Source: an uncultured Bacteroidota bacterium
Lineage (GTDB): Bacteria > Bacteroidota > Bacteroidia > Flavobacteriales > Flavobacteriaceae
Assembly: GCA_902512065.1 (NCBI GenBank)
Contig: CABXHU010000005.1
Location: 1 to 64,000, forward strand
DNA: 64,000 nucleotides
Direction of reading: 5' to 3'
The notes beneath the pieces are model-generated. The model was not told the origin of the DNA. It searched no databases and worked only from the letters and a program-made list of their open reading frames with translations. This document shows, piece after piece, positions 10,162 through 18,851 of the stretch (the stretch's first letter is position 1; each line of letters opens with the position of its first letter). The position numbers and the translations under genes are program-made.

Positions 10162-10958
10162 TATAAATCTTTTTTAATCATACCAGCTAGATCTTCTGAA
10201 TCTCTGAAGTTTACAAATTTACCATTTTTAATGTATGATATTTGACCTGACTCTTCTGATACTACAATTGCTAAACAATCAGTTTTTTCAGTTATACTTA
10301 CTGCCGCCCTATGACGAAGACCATATCTGTTTGGAATTACTTTTTCATTGTTAATAGGTAAAACTACTCTAGTACCTTTTACAATATTATTTGAGATAAT
10401 AATTGCTCCATCATGCAAAGGACTATTTTTGAAGAAAATACTTTCTAGAATTGGCTGGTTCACAGTTAAATTCATTTTATCTCCGCTATTTTCTAAAAAG
10501 TCTAAATTATTACTTCTTTCAATTACTATAAGTACACCAGTTTTTGAAATACTCATATTAGAACATGCTGAAATAATAGATTTAATATCAGTATTGTCCT
10601 TATTAATGTCTTGTTTTCCTCTAAGAAAATTTATCCTATCTAATATAGATCCGCTTTTTGCAAAATTAGTTGAACCAATCATCAACAAAAATTTTCTAAT
10701 TTCAGGTTGGAATACAACAATTAATGCAATAATACCTACACTAAAAAATCCTCGTGATAGTCTGTATACTATGCTCATATCCAGCAGTTCTGGACTAGAG
10801 ACCCATCGTATTAAATAAATAAAAATAATTCCAATAAAAATATTTATTGCAACTGTTCCCCTAACAAGTTTATACGCATAATATAATAATGTTGCAATAA
10901 GAATAATATCAACAAAATCAAAAATCCCAAAATCAAGTATTTCATTAAAAAACTCCAT
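10158..10958 (-). CDS. cdaA: Diadenylate cyclase (CdaA type)
   Basis: Three N-terminal TM helices, DAC motifs LHDGAIII and GLRHRAAVSITE. Confidence 0.9.
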   Translation of the reverse strand: MEFFNEILDFGIFDFVDIILIATLLYYAYKLVRGTVAINIFIGIIFIYLIRWVSSPELLDMSIVYRLSRGFFSVGIIALIVVFQPEIRKFLLMIGSTNFAKSGSILDRINFLRGKQDINKDNTDIKSIISACSNMSISKTGVLIVIERSNNLDFLENSGDKMNLTVNQPILESIFFKNSPLHDGAIIISNNIVKGTRVVLPINNEKVIPNRYGLRHRAAVSITEKTDCLAIVVSEESGQISYIKNGKFVNFRDSEDLAGMIKKDLY

Positions 10959-11018
10959 AATACGCTGTTAAAGATACATATAATTATAAAAACAATCGAA
11001 TTAAGTAAGCCCTTAGAC

Positions 11019-11852
11019 TTAGCTTTCTTGATTTAATGAATCTATTAATTTGATACATTCATTTGCTTCTTTTATATCATGAACTCTTAAAATAGAAGCA
11101 CCCTTTATTAATGAAATGGTGTTAAGCACAGTAGTGCCATTTAGGGATTTTTCAGGCTCCGTGTTTAAAGTTTTATAAATCATTGATTTTCTTGAAATAC
11201 CTACCATAACAGGTTTTTCAAGAACTTTTAACAATTCCATATGATTGAGTAAATCATAATTTTGTTTAATATCTTTAGCGAAACCAAATCCAGGATCAAT
11301 AATCAAATCATTTATTTTATAAGATATAGCTTGGTTTATTTTTTCAGAGAAATAATTTATAATCTCTTTTATCATGTCATCATAATTAGTTTTATTCATC
11401 ATATTTTGAGGATTTCCTCTCATATGCATCATTATGTATGGCACTTTATACTTCCCAATTATACTCATCATTTTTTTGTCTAATTCCCCTGCTGAAATAT
11501 CGTTAATTATTGATGCACCAGAGTTTAGGCACACTTCAGCAATTTTACTTCTAAAAGTGTCAATTGAAATTATAATTTCAGGAAATGTTTTATGTACTAA
11601 TTCTAACACAGGGACAATTCTATTTAATTCTTGATCTTCATCAATATTTTTCCCATTAGGTCTTGAGCTATAGGCACCGATATCAATAAAAAATGCACCA
11701 TCATTTATCATTTTTTCCACCTGTTTTAAGATTTTTTTATCTGAATCATACTTTCCTCCATCATAAAATGAATCTGGGGTAATATTAAGTATACCCATAA
11801 TTTTTGGTGTCGATAAATCTATTAGTTTTCCTGCGCAGTTAATGGTCATCAA
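11019..11852 (-). CDS. folP: Dihydropteroate synthase
   Basis: MGILNITPDSFYDGG, DIGAYSSRPNG, ISIDTFRS, DPGFGFAKD, GISRKS. Confidence 0.95.
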   Translation of the reverse strand: MMTINCAGKLIDLSTPKIMGILNITPDSFYDGGKYDSDKKILKQVEKMINDGAFFIDIGAYSSRPNGKNIDEDQELNRIVPVLELVHKTFPEIIISIDTFRSKIAEVCLNSGASIINDISAGELDKKMMSIIGKYKVPYIMMHMRGNPQNMMNKTNYDDMIKEIINYFSEKINQAISYKINDLIIDPGFGFAKDIKQNYDLLNHMELLKVLEKPVMVGISRKSMIYKTLNTEPEKSLNGTTVLNTISLIKGASILRVHDIKEANECIKLIDSLNQES

Positions 11853-11933
11853 TTGTAGCTCTAAAAATTTTAATCTTTATTCTTTGAACATTAAAAATAT
11901 TTAATCGAAATTTACGTAAATTTTGAATTAATA

Positions 11934-12470
11934 GTGCAAAATACAATAAAACAATATGATAGTGTAATTAATGTATGTAGAGATCTTTTTCATAAGAAAA
12001 TGAAGGATTATGGAAGTGCTTGGAGAATTTTAAGATTAGCATCTTTGACAGATCAAATTTTTATAAAGGCTCAGAGAATACGTGGATTACAAAAGAATAG
12101 TGTTAGAAAAATTGATGAAGGTCAATCGGATGAATTTATAGGGATTATTAACTATTCAATAATGGCTTTAATTCAGTTAGATAAGGGAGTTGTAGAAGAA
12201 CCTGATCTTGATCTTGATGAATCTTTAGTGCTATACAATCAAATTACTGAAAATACAAAAAACTTAATGCTTGACAAGAACCATGATTATGGAGAAGCTT
12301 GGAGAGATATGAGAGTAAGTTCTTTAACAGATTTAATAATTCAAAAATTGCTGAGAATAAAGCAAATAGAGGATAATGCAGGAAAAACCCTTGTAAGTGA
12401 AGGAATAGACGCTAACTATAGTGATATAATTAATTATGCAGTTTTTGCACTAGTACATTTAGAAAAGTAA
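11934..12470 (+). CDS. DUF1599 family protein with internal duplication
   Basis: Two copies of KMKDYGSAWRILRLASLTDQIFIKAQRIRGLQ / KNHDYGEAWRDMRVSSLTDLIIQKLLRIKQIE; next to folP. Confidence 0.8.
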   Translation: MQNTIKQYDSVINVCRDLFHKKMKDYGSAWRILRLASLTDQIFIKAQRIRGLQKNSVRKIDEGQSDEFIGIINYSIMALIQLDKGVVEEPDLDLDESLVLYNQITENTKNLMLDKNHDYGEAWRDMRVSSLTDLIIQKLLRIKQIEDNAGKTLVSEGIDANYSDIINYAVFALVHLEK

Positions 12471-12471
12471 G

Positions 12472-13569
12472 ATGAAAATTTTAGTAAACATATTGAGAGT
12501 ATTTGTAGGTTCATTATTTATTTTCTCTGGATTAGTTAAAATAAATGATCCCGTTGGTTTTTCATTTAAACTTGAAGAATATTTTGGACCAACTGTTTTT
12601 GACATTGAATTTTTGATGCCATATACTTTAGCTCTGGCTATTTTTATAGTCATTTTAGAGGTTGTTTTAGGTTTATTTTTATTAATTGGATTTAAACCAA
12701 AACTCACTATATGGACTATGTTACTAATGATAACCTGGTTTACATTTTTAACTTGGTATTCAGCATATTACAATAAGGTGACTGATTGTGGTTGTTTTGG
12801 TGATGCAATTCCATTAACTCCATGGGAGTCTTTTACTAAAGATGTTTTTCTTCTAATTTTTATCTTAATTATCTTTTATAAAATAGATCTAATTAAACCC
12901 ATAATTAATTTTAAAAATCAAATAATTATTTCTGTTATTTCTTTGATTACTTCTAGTGCTATAGTCTATAGGGTTATTGAACATTTACCTATTATTGATT
13001 TTAGACCATATAATACACAAGCAAACATAATTGATAACATGACTATTCCTGAGGATGCACCAAGAGATATATGGAAATATGACTGGAAGTTTACTGTAGA
13101 TGGATCAGAAAAAATTATTTCTACTTCAGGGGAATACCCTAGTGTTAATGGTGATTTTATTTCTGTTGAAACTAAATTAATTGAGAAGGGATATGAAGCT
13201 CCTATTCATGATTTTTCTATTGAATTAAATGATGAAGATTTTTCAAATGAGTTATTAGGTGAAGAAAAACTATTGATGTTTGTTTTATATAATTTATCTA
13301 AATCAAATTTTGAATTAAGCAGTGATATAATTAAAAAATCAAATGAGGCAGTTAAAAAGGGATATAAAGTAATAGGGATAACGGCTTCAGGAATTGATAA
13401 ACAACTTGAAGTCAAGGACCAGTTTGGTTTTGAGTTTGATTTTTATACATGTGATGAAACCGCTTTAAAGACAATAATTAGATCTAATCCTGGGGCATTA
13501 GAAATTAAGTCTGGTACTATTATCAATAAGTGGCATTACAACGATTTTAACAAAATTAAATTTGACTAA
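12472..13569 (+). CDS. DoxX-like membrane protein (BT_3928-like family) with C-terminal soluble domain
   Basis: VFVGSLFIFSGLVKINDPVGFSFKLEEYF; TDCGCFGD motif after TM region. Confidence 0.8.
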   Translation: MKILVNILRVFVGSLFIFSGLVKINDPVGFSFKLEEYFGPTVFDIEFLMPYTLALAIFIVILEVVLGLFLLIGFKPKLTIWTMLLMITWFTFLTWYSAYYNKVTDCGCFGDAIPLTPWESFTKDVFLLIFILIIFYKIDLIKPIINFKNQIIISVISLITSSAIVYRVIEHLPIIDFRPYNTQANIIDNMTIPEDAPRDIWKYDWKFTVDGSEKIISTSGEYPSVNGDFISVETKLIEKGYEAPIHDFSIELNDEDFSNELLGEEKLLMFVLYNLSKSNFELSSDIIKKSNEAVKKGYKVIGITASGIDKQLEVKDQFGFEFDFYTCDETALKTIIRSNPGALEIKSGTIINKWHYNDFNKIKFD

Positions 13570-14638
13570 TTTTCTATTTAATAGATTTATATATTCCTTG
13601 TTTACTCTATTTGGAGTAATTACATTAATTTTCTTTCTTTTTAATGTCCTCCCAGGAGATCCAGCACAGATGATGTTAGGACAGAATGAGAATTCAGAAC
13701 AATTGCTTAATATCAAAAAAAAATATGGGTTTGATCAGCCATTAGACACTCAATATTTGTACTACTTAAATGACTTGTCTCCTATTTCTTTTCACTCTAA
13801 ACAAGAAGAAAATTACACTTTTTTAAAAGAAAATAAATATTCAGCATTTGAATTGATGGATCTTAGTTCTTTTACTATAGTTTTAAAATTTCCTTACTTG
13901 AGAACCTCATTTACAATGCAGGGTAAAAAAGTTAGTGATATCATTAAAAATACTTTGCCTAACACTATTGTTTTGGCAATTTCAGCAATAATAATTGCAA
14001 TTATTTTAGGAATATTATTGGGAATAATTTCAGCTGTTCTTAAGGATAGTTATATTGATAAGGGTATTCAACTAATCAGCGTTATAGGAATGAGTTTACC
14101 ATCCTTTTTTAGCGCAATATTGTTTGCATGGTTTTTCGGTTATGTACTAAATGAATATACTAATCTAGAAATGACTGGAAGTTTATATGAATTAGATGAC
14201 TTAGGAGAAAACTATAGTATTAAGTTAAAGAACTTATTGCTCCCAGCAATTGTTCTTGGAATTAGGCCTTTAGCAGTGATTAGCCAGCTAATGAGAAATG
14301 AATTATTAGATGTTTTAAATCAGGACTATATTAGGACAGCTAGAGCAAAAGGACTTTCAGAATATAATGTAATTAAAGATCACGCAATTAAGAACTCATT
14401 AAATCCTGTTGTAACTGCCGTTTCAGGTTGGTTTGCATCATTATTAGCAGGAGCAGTATTTGTTGAATATATTTTTGGTTGGAATGGGTTAGGAAAAGAA
14501 ATTGTTAATGCTCTTAATAATTTAGATTTACCTGTAATTATGGGATCTGTAATAGTTATAGCATTCATGTTTATAATTATAAATATATTAGTAGATATTA
14601 TATATGCTTGGCTAGACCCAAGAGTTAAACTAAACTAA
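13562..14638 (+). CDS. ABC transporter permease (DppB/OppB-like)
   Basis: FLFNVLPGDPAQMMLG N-terminus and binding-protein-dependent transport EAA region RTARAKGLSEYNVIKDHAIKNSLNPVVT. Confidence 0.9.
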   Translation: MTNFLFNRFIYSLFTLFGVITLIFFLFNVLPGDPAQMMLGQNENSEQLLNIKKKYGFDQPLDTQYLYYLNDLSPISFHSKQEENYTFLKENKYSAFELMDLSSFTIVLKFPYLRTSFTMQGKKVSDIIKNTLPNTIVLAISAIIIAIILGILLGIISAVLKDSYIDKGIQLISVIGMSLPSFFSAILFAWFFGYVLNEYTNLEMTGSLYELDDLGENYSIKLKNLLLPAIVLGIRPLAVISQLMRNELLDVLNQDYIRTARAKGLSEYNVIKDHAIKNSLNPVVTAVSGWFASLLAGAVFVEYIFGWNGLGKEIVNALNNLDLPVIMGSVIVIAFMFIIINILVDIIYAWLDPRVKLN

Positions 14639-14649
14639 AAACTTTAATT

Positions 14650-15399
14650 ATGAGTAGAGAAAAAATAGTTGCTGGTAATTGGAAAATGAATAATGATTCT
14701 AATCAGACGAGGAGTCTTATAGATGAATTGATAAAATTTAACCAAGTAGACGCCACTGTTATGATTGCTCCAGCGCATACTAATTTATCTATAGCACAAG
14801 ATTTGCTGTCAAAATCAAAAATTGAAGTTATAGCTCAGAATATGCATTTTTCTGATAGTGGAGCTTATACTGGTGAGGTATCTGCTCAAATGCTAAAAAG
14901 CATAGGAATTAATACAGTTATTATAGGACATAGTGAGAGAAGAAAATATTTTAAGGAGACTGATAGTGAACTAAAATTAAAAGTTGACATGGGACTTTCT
15001 TCATCTATGAAAGTTATTTTTTGTATTGGAGAAGAAATAGAGGATAGAAGAAACAATAAGCATTTTGAAGTAATATTTAATCAAATAAATAATAGTTTGT
15101 TTCATTTAAAGAATGAGTCATGGAGAAAAATAGTATTAGCCTATGAACCAGTCTGGGCTATTGGAACTGGAGAAACAGCATCATTAGTTCAAATACAAGA
15201 AATGCATTCAATGATTAGAAAAAATATTGCGGATAGATACTCGATGGAGTTGGCTAATTCAATAAGTATCTTATATGGCGGTAGTGTAAAACCAGAAAAC
15301 TCTCAAGATATTTTTTCTTTAGAGGATGTAGACGGTGGATTAATTGGAGGAGCTTCTTTAAGTGCTAATGATTTTAATAAGATAATTAGTTCAATTTAA
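14650..15399 (+). CDS. tpiA: Triosephosphate isomerase
   Basis: VAGNWKMN, GHSERR, AYEPVWAIGTG, LYGGSVKP. Confidence 0.97.
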   Translation: MSREKIVAGNWKMNNDSNQTRSLIDELIKFNQVDATVMIAPAHTNLSIAQDLLSKSKIEVIAQNMHFSDSGAYTGEVSAQMLKSIGINTVIIGHSERRKYFKETDSELKLKVDMGLSSSMKVIFCIGEEIEDRRNNKHFEVIFNQINNSLFHLKNESWRKIVLAYEPVWAIGTGETASLVQIQEMHSMIRKNIADRYSMELANSISILYGGSVKPENSQDIFSLEDVDGGLIGGASLSANDFNKIISSI

Positions 15400-16808
15400 T
15401 CATTAATAACTAATCCAGACCTATAACAATTTTCATTCAGATCAGTTTTTTTTATTTCATCAAATCCTCCTGAAATATCTATTAAATTATCAAATCCATT
15501 TGCTTTAAGAATTGATATAGCTATAACTGATCTATATCCTCCGGCACAATGAACATGTAATCTTTCTTTTGAATTAATTTCACTAATATTCTCTTGTATT
15601 TGACCTAGTGGGTAATTAATTGAACCTTCAATATGCTGGTTCTCAAATTCAGGAACTTTTCTTACATCTAGAATATTTATTTTATTAAGTTTTAATGTCT
15701 CAATAAATTCATTTGCAGATATGGACTCTAAATTAGCTGTTGGATTTCCATTTTTTTCCCAAATTTTTATTCCTCCCTCCAAATAACCAATACAATTATC
15801 ACAACCAACTCTTGAAAGTCTAGTAATAGCTTCTTCTTCCTTTCCTTTTTCTACTATTAGAAGAATTGGTCTATGTACATCCTTGATCAATGTGCCAACC
15901 CAGGGGGCAAAACTTCCATTTAAACCAATAAATAATGAATTTGGAATGTGTTTTTTAATAAATTCTTTTTGCGTTCTAACATCTAATATTAAACTATTTT
16001 CTGAAATCATATTGTTTTTAAACTCATCAATACTTAGCGCTTTTTTAGATTTTTCAAGAACTTCCTCAAAATTATTATATCCTTTTTGATTTAAAAGTGC
16101 ATTTTGCTTAAAATAACTTGGGGGAGGAGGCATTCCTTCCAACAATTCTTTAACAAATTCTTCTTTAGTCATATCTTCTCTTAAGGCATAATTTGAATTT
16201 TTTTGTTCACCTAGTGTGCTAAATGTATCATCACTCATGTTTTTTCCACAAGCTGAACCAGCCCCATGTGCAGGATATATTATTACATTATCTTCCAAAA
16301 TCATTATTTTATTTCTTAGTGAATCATAAAGTTCTCCAGCTAAGTCTTCTTTAGTTATGCCTTTTGCTATAGCTAAATCAGGTCTACCTACGTCACCTAT
16401 AAATAATGTGTCTCCTGTGAAAATAGCATGATTATTTCCATTTTCATCAATTAAAAGATATGTAGTGGATTCAGGAGTATGACCTGGAGTATGAATTGCT
16501 TTAATTTTTATTTTACCAATTGTAAATTCTTCTTGATCTTTTGCAATATGGCATGGATAATCAGTTTCAGCACTTGGCCCATATACAATTTTAGAATTTG
16601 TTTTTCTGGCTAAATCAACATGACCAGAAACAAAATCAGCATGAAAGTGAGTCTCAAAAACATACTTTATTTGGACTTTATCACTATTAGCTTTGTCAAT
16701 GTATTGTTGGGTTTCTCTAAGAGGATCAATGATTGCTGCTTCACCCTCAGAAGAAATATAATATGCCCCTTGTGATAAACAACTTGTATATAGTTGTTGA
16801 ATATTCAT
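15396..16808 (-). CDS. MBL-fold metallohydrolase with C-terminal rhodanese domains (persulfide-dioxygenase-like)
   Basis: THFHADFVSGH, TPGHTPES, TGDTLFIGDVGRPDL; two rhodanese modules, C-terminal one with HCAGGYRS. Confidence 0.85.
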   Translation of the reverse strand: MNIQQLYTSCLSQGAYYISSEGEAAIIDPLRETQQYIDKANSDKVQIKYVFETHFHADFVSGHVDLARKTNSKIVYGPSAETDYPCHIAKDQEEFTIGKIKIKAIHTPGHTPESTTYLLIDENGNNHAIFTGDTLFIGDVGRPDLAIAKGITKEDLAGELYDSLRNKIMILEDNVIIYPAHGAGSACGKNMSDDTFSTLGEQKNSNYALREDMTKEEFVKELLEGMPPPPSYFKQNALLNQKGYNNFEEVLEKSKKALSIDEFKNNMISENSLILDVRTQKEFIKKHIPNSLFIGLNGSFAPWVGTLIKDVHRPILLIVEKGKEEEAITRLSRVGCDNCIGYLEGGIKIWEKNGNPTANLESISANEFIETLKLNKINILDVRKVPEFENQHIEGSINYPLGQIQENISEINSKERLHVHCAGGYRSVIAISILKANGFDNLIDISGGFDEIKKTDLNENCYRSGLVIND

Positions 16809-16835
16809 TTACAATAGTTTAGGCAAAGATAATTA

Positions 16836-17564
16836 CTATTTTCTATAAATTAAAAATCTATTTAATGCTATGACCTGACTTAACATAGAAAAAGTAAAAA
16901 CAATGACTATCATTTTTTGTGAAACTACCTGAAGAATTAATTGTTCTTCAGTAAAATTTGTATAAGGATTAATTTGAGGACCATAAAATATTAAATACAC
17001 ATAGAAAAGTAGGCATATAGTAAAAATTAGATATCCTACAGAGTAAATATTATTTATATTATTAGAATAATAAATTGTCAGTGTATGAAATATTGAAACA
17101 AAAAACAATAATAAAAACGCTCCATTAGCAAAAAAGACATGCCATTCAAAACTAAGATCATCAGGAACAAATCCAACTCCAGAAAACATTATTCCTGCTA
17201 TAAATCCAATATAGCTAGTAATTAATGATAATGATCTACAAGCCTTATTATCTTTTATATGATTAAAAATATTTTTAAAATTTAAATAAAATAAACTAAT
17301 AGTAAGTCCAATTAATATTAGTCCTGAATTAAAAAATAACATAGAAATTGTGTTATCAGCCTGGATAATTTCGGGATTGGCTTCGTCAGTATTAGTTTTA
17401 AGACAACCTAATTCACTTAAAAAGTTATGCGTAAAAGAATAATTATCTGACTTAAAATTAATTATTTCCTTTTCAGATCCAGGATAAAAATATGCTGCAA
17501 TAAGGCAAAATATATAGAAAATACTAATGCTAATTACTGGCAGTTTATTTAGATAAAATTTCAT
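16836..17564 (-). CDS. Multi-TM membrane protein (DUF998-like)
   Basis: Start at internal MKFYLNKLPVIS; several TM helices; HNFLSELG motif. Confidence 0.5.
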   Translation of the reverse strand: MKFYLNKLPVISISIFYIFCLIAAYFYPGSEKEIINFKSDNYSFTHNFLSELGCLKTNTDEANPEIIQADNTISMLFFNSGLILIGLTISLFYLNFKNIFNHIKDNKACRSLSLITSYIGFIAGIMFSGVGFVPDDLSFEWHVFFANGAFLLLFFVSIFHTLTIYYSNNINNIYSVGYLIFTICLLFYVYLIFYGPQINPYTNFTEEQLILQVVSQKMIVIVFTFSMLSQVIALNRFLIYRK

Positions 17565-17578
17565 TATTAATAATACTT

Positions 17579-17767
17579 TTATAAGATAAGCCAAATAGAA
17601 AACCCACCAATAATTAACCCCTCTATATACGCAAGCCACAATGCATTAAATGTGCTTATTTTAAAATTTTCAGCTAATATTTTATCAATGTTTTCTTTGT
17701 ATTGAAGACTATAAATAAAGAAAATAAATACTGCTAAGAAATATATTGTTAGAATTATTGAGCCCAT
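17579..17767 (-). CDS. Small 2-TM membrane protein, unknown
   Basis: 62 aa with hydrophobic segments at both ends. Confidence 0.5.
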   Translation of the reverse strand: MGSIILTIYFLAVFIFFIYSLQYKENIDKILAENFKISTFNALWLAYIEGLIIGGFSIWLIL

Positions 17768-17852
17768 TTTTTTATTTTATAATTATGATAATACAAAAAT
17801 ATAATTATTATTGGGATTTAAAGTTTTTTATCTTTACAGGAAAATATTAAAA

Positions 17853-18299
17853 ATGTATTCAATTGAATTTGACACGGATATAATTAAAGGGGTAGAGCTA
17901 ATGGATATTAACTTATTAAATCCTCATGAAAAAATAATTATAAAAAAGAAGACTAAATTAACTAAGTTCATAAAATCATTTGATGAATATTATATACTTT
18001 CCTCGATTTTGTGTTGTCATAAAACACATGTAATAATTGACGGTCATCATAGATATTTTGCATTAAAAGAATTAGGTTTTAAGAATGTCCCAGTTACAAA
18101 AGTTGATTATTCTTCTAACTTAATTTGTACTGGATTGAATGATAATGGTATCCCAAAAGATGAAATAATCAAAAAAGGAGTTTCTAATGATCTTTTTGAG
18201 CCAAAAAGCACTCAACATTTGATTTATTGTAGTAGATCAAAATCATGGCATCCTATTATATTGTTGTCCTCAATGTTTAAGATTGACATCAAAAATTAA
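17853..18299 (+). CDS. ParB/sulfiredoxin-fold protein (possible SerK/SbnI-like kinase)
   Basis: VIIDGHHRYFALKELGFKNVPVTKVDY, FEPKSTQHLI; start at internal Met MYSIEFDTD. Confidence 0.5.
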   Translation: MYSIEFDTDIIKGVELMDINLLNPHEKIIIKKKTKLTKFIKSFDEYYILSSILCCHKTHVIIDGHHRYFALKELGFKNVPVTKVDYSSNLICTGLNDNGIPKDEIIKKGVSNDLFEPKSTQHLIYCSRSKSWHPIILLSSMFKIDIKN

Positions 18300-18337
18300 T
18301 TTTTATAACTTTATTATTAATAACTAAAATAATTAAT

Positions 18338-18652
18338 ATGATACTATCAACTACAGAAACAATACCTAATAGAGAAATAAATCAAGTAAAAGGAATCGCT
18401 AGAGGATCTACTGTTAGGACTAGAAATGTCGGAAGAGATATACTTGCCGGTTTAAAAAATCTAGTGGGAGGTGAAATTGAAGAATACACTAAACTTCAGG
18501 CTGATGCTAGAGAACAGGCATTGGAACGAATGGTAAATGATGGAACTAAACTAGGAGCTGATGCTATAGTTAACGTTAGATTTACTACATCAGTTATAAC
18601 TCAGGCTGCTTCTGAAGTATTAGCATATGGAACGGCCGTAATACTAAAATAA
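18338..18652 (+). CDS. YbjQ/DUF74 family protein
   Basis: TTETIPNREINQVKGIARGSTVRTRNVGRDI... GADAIVNVRFTTS. Confidence 0.9.
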   Translation: MILSTTETIPNREINQVKGIARGSTVRTRNVGRDILAGLKNLVGGEIEEYTKLQADAREQALERMVNDGTKLGADAIVNVRFTTSVITQAASEVLAYGTAVILK

Positions 18653-18656
18653 TCAG

Positions 18657-18764
18657 ATGTTAAGTATTATCTTTTACGCCATTGGAGCCATACTATTAAT
18701 TGTAGTTATAATTAATAGATTTAAGCAAAAGAAAAATGAAGATTTTACAGATAGAAAAAATTAA
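18657..18764 (+). CDS. Small single-TM protein (35 aa), not in ORF track
   Basis: Manual translation MLSIIFYAIGAILLIVVIINRFKQKKNEDFTDRKN; 4 nt after ybjQ-like stop. Confidence 0.5.
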   Translation: MLSIIFYAIGAILLIVVIINRFKQKKNEDFTDRKN

Positions 18765-18851
18765 AAAATAAATTCTGGCATATATATTAAAATATAATAA
18801 TTTTCATTGGAAAATTTTAGTTAGGTAAAATTATTTTATTATAATTGTTAT

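Noticed and set aside
10348-10818. 156-aa plus-strand ORF antisense to cdaA
   Set aside because: Fully inside a well-supported cdaA gene; no recognisable domain, typical antisense open frame in AT-rich DNA.
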